Below, piece by piece: positions 23,101 to 33,721 of a stretch of DNA of 64,000 bases. This stretch comes from Antitrichia curtipendula (Eukaryota; Streptophyta; Bryopsida; Hypnales; Leucodontaceae), in contig OX579633.1 in the NCBI GenBank assembly GCA_951230915.1, positions 25,764,574 through 25,828,573 on the forward strand. The letters run 5' to 3'. Under the pieces are notes generated by a model, which saw only the letters and a list, made by a program, of their open reading frames with translations, did no database searches and was not told the DNA's origin. The number at the start of each line of letters is the position of its first letter. The stretch's first letter is position 1. The translations under genes were made by a program, and so were the position numbers.

Positions 23101-25083
23101 CTCTAGACCCAGACTTTTCACGTACCCTTCTCCAGCGACAGCTTTCACATAGTCAGCGGCAGTGTAGCTTTGTCTTGCACGCTTTCGTATGAGGTGGTCT
23201 GCCTCTTGTAAAGTCATAAACCTTACTAAGCGACCGTTTTCATCACATACTGGACCGTCCAATAAGCAAAGAAGCTTGTCGGCTTGCAGAGCTGTTGCAC
23301 AAGCTGTTGCCACTTCATAGGTGCTGCATGAGGAAGAGTTCACCCGGCGCTATAATTAGAGATAAGTTGACGATGATACTTCACCATTCGCGCACAAAAA
23401 TTGATGGAAAGACAAAATTACCCAACGCAAAAAGTCTCTTCATAGCAGCAAAATAGAAAGAATGTAGCAAAATTACTTACTTACAGTTCAGGACCTCGCC
23501 AGAGGCTGAGTATCCCAAGTTGCTGAGGATAACTATACAGTTACTGTCTAATCTTTCTTTGATTCGAGAAACATTGATCTTCTTTACTTCCCCGGTGGAC
23601 AAGAAATCAATGCCATTTACCACACCTCTTGGCTGCACCAACATGTTCACATCAACACATTGAAACAAAATGTGTAGCGCTTCGAGAGTCTCTCCACACG
23701 CACAAGTTCCGTAGAAATAAAAACTTCTAACTGACCCAGAACAGCAAGGCATCCAGCTTCAAATATAAAGACACAATTTAAACCTAATAAAAACGAACTG
23801 ATACCATTCGTAGATTCTCAGTAATCAGCATTCTAATTAGGTCGTGATTATCCATTTTCAGAACTCCACAAGATTTAAATACCTTAGCAGTAACAAAATT
23901 GCCACTAGAGATGCTCACGCCTACTTCATGGCGTCGGTCATTAGCACCGTGACGCCGAAGAATCGGAATAGAAGGCCCTCTCGACAGTTTAGCTTCGATG
24001 TCTACACGAATCTTGCCGGCAGCTTCCATTGAAGCTTGCAGTGCTTGGTCGTCCGTTATTCGATATGCTCCCAAATACTGCGCCTCAAATCCTGACAGCT
24101 ATGGTTATGAGTTGTTAGTACAGAGAAAGGTGAAACCCTAAACCACTGAGACCGGACAACTCTGACCAACAGCCGAGGAGTTTCAAAAAACACAAATATA
24201 ATTCTCTGAGTATACCAACCACGCACTGTGAGTACGCATATCGTTGTCCATCTCAAATGCCAACAGCATCAAATTATATTAGAAACCTAAACTCCAGTCG
24301 GTGAGTGTGGGCAGGAGCATAAAGAGAATATGTACCTCTCTCATTCAAAAGCTTATCAATTTGAATGTGAGTGCCTGGCACAATGACCAGCTTGATTCCG
24401 AGACCATGAAGAAGAGCTATGTCCTGCAGTACACAGACGCATGTCACTTGAGAAACTCTATCCATTTTCACCAAAGGACCATTTATAATTTCGTTACGAG
24501 TAGCTTAAGTTACGGGAAAACGGAATGTTCTCGTTCTCCTGTTCCTAGTTCGGCAACAAATTGAACGATTTTCAATTCTTGCGCAGGTGTGGACTTGCAA
24601 CTTAAGAACAGAGCCTTTGAAAAAATAGGATCGAGGAAAAATGCAATTGAAAACTTGTGATAATGAGAATTTTTCCGCTTCCCAGTCCCTTACCTGAAGA
24701 ATGCTCTCAAGCGCAGATCTATTCTCAACAACTTCGCCAGGAATGACGATCACGAAAGTGCTTCCGCGATGTCCCTGAATGTAAGGCCACGCTTCTCGAA
24801 ACCACGTCACATACGGCACATAAGCCGCCGTCGTTGGATATCCGTTCTTCTTCTCCTGGCCCTGCGCTCTCTGAGTGGACCAGCACTGGCACCGCGTCGT
24901 CGACTGGCGAGCTTCATAATCAGAGCAAGCTCCGTAGAGCGATCCCCTCCCATTCCACAGAAATTCCCTTCCATTATCACGTCCTTTCGGTAGAAATGCA
25001 GGCACACGGGCCCCAATTTGGCCGTTCCACCAGTGCGGGGATGCAATTTGGTTTGCGCTTGCACCCGCCACCAAACTCGCCAT
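20161..25083 (-). CDS. NAGS: Amino-acid N-acetyltransferase (N-acetylglutamate synthase), chloroplast type, ten exons
   Basis: Makes N-acetylglutamate from glutamate and acetyl-CoA, the entry step of plastid arginine synthesis. Exons (5' to 3'): 24694-25083, 24336-24423, 23883-24091, 23481-23632, 22861-23323, 22616-22713, 22335-22446, 20835-20994, 20424-20496 and 20161-20323. All junctions are GT-AG, phases agree, and the sum is 635 codons plus stop (the Arabidopsis protein is about 610). Residues 1-90 look like a plastid transit region. The amino-acid-kinase-like domain follows: [62 protein letters not shown]. The C-terminal GNAT domain has the acetyl-CoA loop CRGHGRGD and the ADWFVQRGF motif, then SKYYLKHLQ. 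After that comes a 17-residue tail to TGA that I do not recall from relatives. Exon 4 ends at an ambiguous doubled donor. No lesions are seen. Confidence 0.95.
20995..22334 (-). other. Longest intron of NAGS (1340 bp)
   Basis: This intron separates the codons for ...VHRSREQ and LLTELDAF. It is AT-rich, with no recognisable embedded gene; the open frames near 22011-22260 lack any family signature. It is far longer than the other NAGS introns (73-388 bp), which suggests that it grew by insertion, although I could not identify element ends. Confidence 0.6.
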
Positions 25084-25651
25084 TCAAGAAACCCCTTATC
25101 GACGCAAACTGCAAGCTCAATTGCTCTCCCAATGCCTCAAAAACAACAATCAAGAACTTCTTCGATACCGGAGGAGGTTGCTGCAACTCAATCACTACGG
25201 GAATTAACACAGTTCTAAAAATGTTTGTTTCTTTGTAAAGTGCTACAACGAAAGCGATAAAAGCCGCGCGTGTGAGAGGAACGACCGGTGAATAAGAAGC
25301 GGTGAATAAGCAACGCTACGAGTGGACTGAAAATTGTGTCCCCGGCGTTCACTCCATGGAAACCACGATACCTAATATACCTAGACCCTATGGCTTGCGA
25401 GTGGCTAAGCCTGGGCGCCGGGATCGAGCTCGCCGTCACTTGTCAATCGCCTTCGGTGCGCTGCAACACACGCAGCAGTCGCGCGAGCTCGAGAGCCGAG
25501 GCTGGCCTTTCCTGGCATGCACCCCCGCTGCCTCGGAAGAGCCGACCCCTTGCAGCAGCATGATCAGCCGGTCGGCGGACGTGGACGTGGACGGACAGAC
25601 GGGCGTCGCAACGATGGTTGGCAGACGGTGCACTGAAGTTGGATTCACTTA

Positions 25652-26895
25652 GGGCATCCCCACGCCTGACGCGCCAAGGAGGGGCGCCAACTGCTGCCTG
25701 GGCGTGTGGATTTGGAGAGTGGGGCTTTACCACTCCTCCTCTGCCCCACGGCTGACGCGCCAAGCAGGGGCGCCAAATGGGTATTATTGCAAAGAATTTA
25801 AAGGTTTTGATATATAACTTACACATTTTACTTCCAGTGCACTTGTAAGCACTTTCTAGTATAGTGAAGAGCTTCCAGTTTGTTTTGTGTTCCTGAGGAA
25901 GAGGAGTAGCTTACTCTATACACATGGGGTGGTAGGAGGTAGAACAAACAATGTGGGATAAGTAAATTAGATGTAGTAGGAGCTCCACCACTCATAGTTT
26001 TTTCCAAAGTAGAAATTGTGTTAGAATTAAAATTTCAGACCTCATTTAGGCATAGTAGAGTAACTTTTTTCAAAAAACTTTGAACTAAGAAAAGATGTGA
26101 AATCAAGACAAATTTCACCTTCAAAAATCCGTTTGTGATTTCAAGACTCCGATAAAAAGTTATGGACAAATTTCAAAAGAGGATTAGAAGGGAAATTTTT
26201 TTTACATTTGTAGAAATGCGAAGAGATTTGTCAACAAATTTTGACTAGAGACTTGAAATCTGAAACGGATTTTTGGAGATGAAATTTATCTTGATTTCAC
26301 ATCTTTTCTAAGTTCAAAGTTTTTTGAAAAAAGCTATTCTACTATGCCTAAATGAGGTCTGAAATTTTAATCCTAACACAATTCCTACTTTGGAAAAAAC
26401 TATGACTATGAGTGGTGGAATTCCTTCTAATTAAATATCCCACATGGGTTGCTCTACCTCCTACCACCCCATGTATATATAGTAAGCTTCTCTTCCCTCT
26501 CACAACTCAACAAAGGTGTGTAAGCATATCTCCCAATTATCTAGATACAAAATGAAAATACCCTTGTTCTAGTTGAGATATGCGTTTAGTCGATTTCTTC
26601 ACAGAAGTAAAGGAAACTTTATTGAGGTTAAAATTACTTGTGAGAAAAATTTGAAAGGCAAATGGGATATGTGCCTCGAAGATGGGTGAGAAGGACTGTC
26701 AATGCCTCGAAATTGGGTTGAAAATGGTAGTCAGAGCCGCGCTCAAGGCTCGCCGTTTCCCCGTGTTCCCTTCAAATTCTGGCGCGGGCGGGCAGTTTTC
26801 CCCGTTTGGCGCATCAGCTGTGGGGGAGGAAATGAAGCCAGGGCTCACTCAGTCCGCGTGTTAGGCCCCTTGGCGCGTCAGGCGTGGGGATGCTC
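25652..26895. mobile_element. TTA-flanked element with 28-bp TIRs (element I)
   Basis: The left end (25652-25679) begins GGGCATCCCCACGCCTGACG. The right end (26868-26895) is its inverted complement with one mismatch, beginning GAGCATCCCC on the other strand. TTA lies immediately outside at 25649-25651 and 26896-26898, the 3-bp duplication typical of PIF/Harbinger (Tourist) elements. The 1244-bp interior has GC-rich subterminal regions and an AT-rich foldback (25893-26500) in the middle. There is no transposase frame, so it is non-autonomous. The superfamily assignment rests on the TSD only. Confidence 0.75.
25893..26500. repeat. 0.6-kb foldback (long inverted repeat) inside element I
   Basis: The arms at about 25893-26190 and 26205-26500 are inverted complements with few differences, meeting around a spacer of about 15 bp. 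The outermost shared blocks are CATGGGGTGGTAGGAGGTAG and GTGGGATA; then come CCACCACTCATAG, TTTTTTCCAAAGTAG, AATTTCAGACCTCATTTAGG and GATGTGAAATCAAGA. RNA across it would form a hairpin of about 300 bp. It is homologous to the smaller foldback at 12890-13240. Confidence 0.8.
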
Positions 26896-26898
26896 TTA

Positions 26899-28469
26899 GA
26901 GCATCACCATTGTGACACGGCCAAAAATTCACGGCAAAAGTCATTTGTTCGGCTCATTTGGCCAACCGAGCAAAGTGACTTTGAAATCCTCCACTGTGAC
27001 ACACCATGTGGACCCGGGACCATTAATGAAAAAGCTAGAAAAATAGATTGTGGGACCATTAATATAAAAGCAAAATTTTAATTTTAATTAGAAATTAGAG
27101 ATCTTTGGTCACTGCTCCACTACTCTATTGTTCCACTATCTTGGTTGTGGCTGTGGCTAATTTTCAAAATAAGCTTTTTGTTGCAATTGTTTGGAGTTCT
27201 CTTGTTTTGTTGCAAAAGTTATAATTGTTTTTTATTTCAATATTAAACCAAGTAATAAAACATATGTTCTAACAAAGTATTAATTATTTCGGGGGGATTG
27301 AATAGATAGGTACCTACTCAAAAATATTTGAACCATTTAATTCAAATTCCTTATAACTCTTACCTTATTAATAAAACAAGTTAATTAAAGGATCCTATAT
27401 ATGGATTTGATAAATTGCATATAAAAACAATATGTACTTCCTTAAAATATGAGTTTTGAATTAACTTTAGAACCTACATCTATAGATAACTAAGAGATTA
27501 AAAATAAAAGTTTCATCTTTTACCTAGTAAGTTGTAAAAATGTTTATTTATATGAAACATGTGTATTTATTTGTATCAAGCACATATTTATTAATATCAA
27601 ACACATATAGAACAATATCAATTTCTTGCTTTAAGTATGCATTTTGAATTAATTTTAGACCCTACTTCCATACATAACTAAGAGATTAAAACTAAAAATC
27701 TATCTTTACATGTATTCTTATATATATATAAAATTTGTTTATATTTTGAATTTCTTTTTGTCTAATATATCCTAAACCCTTCCCAAGTATGTGGGGTGCA
27801 TTGTGTGAAGGATTGCTTCCAAAGCGTCCTCACATATTTGCAAGGGGTAAATTAGAAGAAGGGAATTCAAAGAATTTTTTATTTTGAGTTTCAATTTTTT
27901 TTAATCTAGGATTTATTAAACCCTTCCTAAGTATATGGGGTGCATTATGTGAAGGATTTGCTTCCAAAGCATCCTTACATATTTGGAGGGGATAAATTAG
28001 AAGAAGGGGTTTCAAAGAATTTTTATTTTGAGTTTCAATTTTTTTTAATCTAGGATTTATTAAACCCTTCCCAAGTATATGGAGTGCATTGTGTGAAGGA
28101 TTGCTTCCAAAGCGTCCCCACATACTTGGATGGGGTAAATTAGAAGAAGAGATATGACTGTCCCTCCCTAATTCATCTCCATGCATGGCTAATTTATCCA
28201 CCCCTATGCCCTTCCAACATTGCACAGTCACGCCTTGCCATGAATACACAATCCCACCCAACAAGAAAACATGGAAGATACGCTCAAAAGTAATGACATC
28301 GGGCCTCTCCTCAAATCTCACCGTCCATGCGAAGCTAAGGAAAAAACACCTATTTATCCCGTGCCGGTGCTTCAAAGTCCATTGGCCGTGCCACAGTGGG
28401 GGTGATTGGGGCTCCAGCCATGACCCATGCCATCCTAGCCACGAAGACCGGGCCACGGTGGCGATGCTC
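26899..28469. mobile_element. TTA-flanked element with GAGCATC ends (element II)
   Basis: The left end reads GAGCATCACCATTGTGACAC. The right end, on the complementary strand, reads GAGCATCGCCACCGTGGCCC. TTA abuts both sides (26896-26898, shared with element I, and 28470-28472). The 1571-bp interior includes the 144-bp tandem repeat and a 208-codon minus frame (27830-28456) that mostly follows that repeat. The TIR and TSD style match element I and the copy at 61037-61403, so all belong to one PIF/Harbinger-like group. No transposase domain was recognised. Confidence 0.65.
27777..28155. repeat. 144-bp tandem repeat, about 2.6 copies
   Basis: Copies start at 27777, 27921 and 28065, so the period is exactly 144 bp. 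Each has CCCTTCC-AAGTATRTGG, GTGCATTRTGTGAAGGATT, GCTTCCAAAGC, a TAAATTAGAAGAAG box and, in the first two, a TTTTGAGTTTCAATTTTTTT tail. Because 144 is a multiple of three, a minus-strand frame stays open through all copies. This explains the long frame there without invoking a gene. Confidence 0.85.
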
Positions 28470-29696
28470 TTAGATATTAAAAGAAGTTAGTTGAATCAAT
28501 ACTAACTAAGATGAAAAAAGGACAATATACTTTGTACATAACTAAATTGAGCAATGGTAAAACAATGTACAACCATTAGTGTAGCAAAAGGCCTAACACT
28601 GGTGAGAATCCTAACTTATTCCATAACCTAATAGCTTTAGACTAATGGTGGATACCATAAGTCAATAGGACCACACTATGTGGCTTGTGCCACCTGTCAT
28701 AGCTTGAGCCACCAAGTGACTTTGAAAACAATGATACAAATGCAAAAAATACCTACATCACTACTAACACTTGATATTGATAACATACATAGCTATGAAA
28801 AGAAATAAATACATCCAATACAACACACATATAATTATAATAAGCAATATAGCAACACTTCTTTACTATAAATGCCACCCTATAGAACAAATATTACACA
28901 ACATCAATGTAGCAATGCCCTTGGCATTTTATACAAAATACATTTGGCTTAGATGAAATATAAGAGTAACTAGCATCAATGTGACCATTGATGTGTGGCA
29001 AATGACATGGCATACAATTGCATATATGGCCTTTCCAAACCTTTTTATTGCGACCCTTCAAGAGCAATATTTCCAACCAAAGTACCTTTCACACATTTGT
29101 AGAATAATATGCTCTATTGTCACATCAAGCATTGTAGGTGCCGTTTGTTGCATGTAGACATAGTCTCTTAATAGCAAATAACATACTTGAGGTCTATAGC
29201 CTCCTCTACAAATAATGAACAAAATTGATGGATGAAATTTTAATTTTTTATGTACTTGAGATGTGTTTGCATTCATCCATTGTTCAAAATTTAAATGTTT
29301 GGTTGTTAAGGGATTAAGCAAGCTACACCTAAAAGCATTTGAATAAGCAATTTTGCATGGCTCTTAATATTATATAGAATTTTATTTTGCCATGTCTCAT
29401 TGGTAGTCAAAAAAGAATTCTAGATTCTCTTAAAATGCATCTTTTGAACACCAAATAAACAAACTATAAATATTTAAAATACTAAAAATAGGTATCTTAA
29501 AAACCAACCTTAGAATCTTATGAAGAGTAAGAATATACTTTAGGCAAGATTTCATATGTGTTGGTCAAAGAAAAGGGTCGGAATCAATTGTTATTATCAC
29601 GAGCAAATTCCACCTTGATGAATCTAGCAATCCATTGAGGTTGGATTTCAATATCTAGGGCTAGATTTTTTGATGTATGCTTCTTCAAATTTTTAC

Positions 29697-30510
29697 TTAA
29701 CTCCTAAAGTCCTATTGTCCCCTCAAGGGAAAAAAATGGATTTTAAATAGTTTCCTGTGGTCTCAATATTTGTTGTGATTTTTTGAATTTTTTTGTGGAG
29801 ATAGAAAAATACATTAGCTTTCCAAAAATATTATTATTTTATTCCAATTAGAGCCCAAGAGGCAAACTTTATGGCACAAAAAGCCAATTTTCTAATTCGG
29901 CGGGTAGAAAAAATCCTTCCAAAAAACTTGTTTTGTGTAGATTATATTTTTACGTACATGGAAAGCTTTTGATTTATTCCATTTGGATTTGTTGTGTAAA
30001 AGTTATAGACAATCTTGTTTTTTGAACAATCAGAGCATCTTTTTTTTTTAAAACTTGTAGAATTCATTTTTGACCTCAATTTTCACAATTTAAAAAAAAA
30101 ATTCACAAGGTTAAGATTTCTAGCTAGAATAATCTCACTATTGAGATTAGTATATTTCAACTCCATCTTTGAGTTATTTACAATTTAGATTTTCCTTCAA
30201 TCTTGAACCTACATCTATTTAACAATTTTTAATGAGTGGAAATTGAGTGTGTGTTTTTTGAATTTTTTTCTAGACTCTCAATTCAATTCTTTATCATGTA
30301 AAATTAGAAATTCAAAATCATTAGAGCAAAATTATAAGTTATGAAGGTTCAAAGCCAAAAATGTAGTTGAGCATGGTGCAAAAAAACTTGTTTCCTTCAC
30401 TTTAAACGCAAATATCTTGCAATCTACGTGGTCAAAGTTTGTGAAATTTCTTCCACACATTCTTCTACTAATCTAGTACAAGATCCTATAATTTGAAGCA
30501 AATGATTCAC
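29697..30510. mobile_element. Diverged copy of the TTTAACC-type 0.9-kb element
   Basis: The left end (CTTAACTCCTAAAGTCC then TTGTCCCCTCAAGGG) matches, inverted, the right end of 49580-50525. Toward the other end the block at about 30345-30495 (GGTTCAAAGCC-AAAA, GCAAAAAAACTTGTTT, CTTGCAATCTA, TAGTACAAGATCCTA) corresponds in order to 49860-49700 inverted. The right terminal repeat is not recognisable, so this copy is truncated or decayed. Confidence 0.6.
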
Positions 30511-32084
30511 ATAGAACCCCAAAGAATGATTTTCATAGTGACCAATCCTACTTTCTAAGGTTAACCTGTGAAGGACGCCAAGGACCAAAAGTGTTCAATA
30601 AATGACTTCATTGTTCATTGTAGAAACAAATAATGCACCTATTAGTTCAATAATTGGAGCATTTTGGTGACTACCTCAGTTATGGAGGGGAGCATCTTTC
30701 AAGGATTGATTCTTTAGTATTTTTTTAGTACTACACTCAATAAAACTGGATGTCACACTTATTAATCCTTAACCCTTAAACAACATTGAGGCCAAAAAGT
30801 AGTTGATGGATGACTTAAATGCACCTATTGGTCCAATAATCTAAGCATTTTTGGTAACTATCTAGGTCATGGGGGATAGTTTCCTTTAAGGATTAGCCTC
30901 AAAAAGACAAGTTGGTTACCATGGAAATCAACCTTTTTGGTATATTGTAAATCATTTGCCTAAAAAATCAAGAACACTCATTGGAGGTCAAACTACTATG
31001 CAAGACCTTCCCTTTTCATACATAATTCCAAAGGTGAACATTTACACTTTTGACCTACTTAAAAGGATCCATCAGACACAATGTCCACAACATCCTTCTA
31101 AAGGTAAAAGGACTTTGAAGCTAAAAAGAAGCCAGTGGATGACTTGAATGTTCACTATCTCTTGTGATGGTGCATCCAAGTTCAGGTTGCAATTTATGCA
31201 CCTTCTCACTTGTAAAAATTGATAATTGTTGATCTTGTAAACAAGAATTCTCCCCCTCTAACGTCAATGATCTTGAAAATAAATAATACAAATATGGATA
31301 TTGTAGAATATGTATATTCTGAAATATGTATATATATTTATGTATACAAAAGATAGATACGAAAACATTTTCAGACATTAGAGTTATTCGTAAAGTTAAC
31401 CTGAGTTTAGAGATAAAATTGGGGTTTGAACCCCCGTTTTATGTAAAAAAGCAGGTGAAAAAGTAAAAAGCTCGCGCAATCAACACTAGCAAAACAAAAC
31501 TTGGGACCAAACTTTCTTTCGCGTCGAAATGGTGCCTAAAAAAGTTTGGACCATAATTTACCTGTCAAAGAAATTGTACATTGACAATTTTTGAGAATGG
31601 AGGGTGGAGAGGTTGTTTTTATAATGAAATCCACTGTTCTTTATGAACTCTCAAAGGATATGGGTTTATTTTAAGATTGAGCTCCTCCAAGCTCTTACAA
31701 GTTACTTACAACTCCAACCATTTACATATCCCATATGGGTTGCTTTACCTCCTTTCACCAATTTGTGTAAGAGCTTGTTTAAATCTGGGGACCAAAGTAG
31801 GGATGACTTTACGAGTAACTCTATTAACCCATATCAATTGCTTAGTAGAGTCAATCTATAAAATACAAGAATGGAGAAGATCAACCAGGCTCAATGGGAG
31901 GGTGAATAAACCAAGTCCTATGAAAATATAAGAATGGGGGGTTATAAAAACTAATTGAAAACTATCTTTGCCTCACTATCCACTCAAAAGATAGCACATT
32001 CATTGTAGAAACAAAAAATGCACCTATTGGTCCAATAATCGGAGCATTTTGGTGACTACCTTGGTCAAAGGGGCTGCATCCTTT

Positions 32085-32992
32085 TTAACCTCTAAATGCC
32101 CAAGGCACCAAATTTTGGTGTCGGTAACACTTTTAAATTAAATTAAATGTAACGTAACAAAGTTTCTACTTTGAATAGTTTCTATTTTGAAATATTTTTT
32201 TTTGAAGTCTAAATTTAGCATCAAAAATTTGATTTTGAAAATGATTGATAATGATTTTTCTATTTAAGATTTTGTGCAAGGATGTCCATTGCAATCTTGA
32301 CTTTCTATAATGTTGAGGGCTTTTTGAAATGAACCTCAAATACACTAGATCTTAGAGAAAAAATGACATTAGAAATTCACTTAAAAAAATTGTAGAATAG
32401 ATTTTGAGAAGCCATAAATTGATTGGAGTTGTACATGTTAGGCCTTTTATCCTCATATTATTTTGATGACCAAATTTTTAGATTTGACATGTGAAAAGAG
32501 GATTGAAAGACTTCAAATCACCTTCATAGTTTTAACACCTTCATCATCAAACATTATAATCATTCAATCCGTAAGTGATATTTTTGTATTTTCTTTTCTT
32601 ATGTGATCTCTGAGATGTCTAGTCCATAAACCACATGGAAGATGCTTTTTGATCAATGAATGATCAAGAATCTCTCCATACAAGACAAAAATGCAACTAT
32701 TCATTTTCCAATTTTTGTGTGAAAAGGGAAGATCATCTACAATAGTTTGTCTTCCAATGAGTGCTTTTTCATTATTTTAAGCCAACAATTTAGACAGGAC
32801 CCAAATAGATTATTTCCACGGTGACCAACTTGTTGTTTAAGGATTGGTTTGAATTTGTAAGGTTACAATTTTTAAAAAAAATTGATACAACTTATCATAA
32901 TGTTGAACTCTTGAACTCTTGTTCAATTTAGAGAAAATTTCTAGAGAAAATTTCTAGAAGCTTAAGAAAGGCCTTGGGCATTTAGGGGTTAA
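32085..32992. mobile_element. 908-bp element with 22-bp TIRs (TTAACC type)
   Basis: Bases 32085-32106 (TTAACCTCTAAATGCCCAAG and two more bases) and 32971-32992 are inverted complements with a single mismatch. The ends resemble those of 49580-50525 (TTTAACC..TAAAGCCCCG) and the length is nearly the same. The interior is AT-rich without coding potential. It is probably a non-autonomous DNA transposon; I could not settle the target duplication. Confidence 0.65.
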
Positions 32993-33721
32993 GGGTTATA
33001 ACATACATTCTCTGCTTTGAACAATTCAATTAATGTAATCCACCTTGATCTGCGACCTCCATCAATCAATTTACACGGGATGCCAACGTCATGTTATAAA
33101 TTTCTCAAGAACACTTCCAAGAAAATCTTGAACCCAAGAGTTCAAATCTATACAAAATCTGAAAAATGGTGACGTGTCAATTGCAATGCCGAAGCAATTG
33201 TACCGAATCCCATTCATGCCTTATGTACAAGACCCCTAGAAATCATAAAACCCTGTTCCCAGCCAGTGCCGCTGCCCGTCATCTTGCAATCTTGTTATTG
33301 TTTTCACACGCTGTTTTGAAGATTGCTTTGCTATTCTAAGAACTTTTCGCCGCCGGAATGGGATGTCCAACAATGGTGGCATCTTGGTGGTGTGCCTTCT
33401 TCTCCGTCTGCTCTTCGGGACTTTCGTCGTCTTTGGATAGAGGCACTGTCTTGACCTATTCAGATTACCGCATGGTGGAAGAAATTAGAACAGATGAAAA
33501 TCATGTCCAAATTAGGTTACTACTTTGTTAAATGATGAGGTTTGAACTTGCATCAAGGTTGCTGGAAAACGGAACAAAACCGTCCTAGTCCCTTCTTGAG
33601 CACATTTTTTGACAATTTTTCAGTCCTACAGCTTTTAAGAAATTAGGCTATGGAAATTATAGAAATAACCGCAGTCTAAGTTTAAGAACAGAGTCTTTTA
33701 ACCGAATCGGAGAAAACGCAA

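Larger units (their letters stand above)
25084..33721. other. Transposon-rich interval between NAGS and sucrose synthase
   Basis: The first 570 bp contain the NAGS 5' flank, relatively GC-rich; its open frames are unsupported. Beyond that, two adjacent TTA-flanked elements, a foldback, a 144-bp tandem repeat and two about 0.9-kb element copies cover much of the interval. Near 30590-30700, 30780-30900 and 31995-32080 three direct copies of a block (TGCACCTATTRGT, CAATAATC, GAGCATTTTGGTGACTAC) occur. A block at 31590-31770 resembles flanks of the foldback family. No host gene was found. Confidence 0.65.

Noticed and set aside
24834..25238. Plus-strand open frame of 134 codons and neighbours in 25000-25650
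   Set aside because: Antisense to NAGS exon 1 and its 5' flank; low-complexity composition and no splice or family support.
27830..28456. Minus-strand open frame of 208 codons
   Set aside because: Most of it is the 144-bp tandem repeat, whose length keeps any frame open; no conserved domain and no start context.
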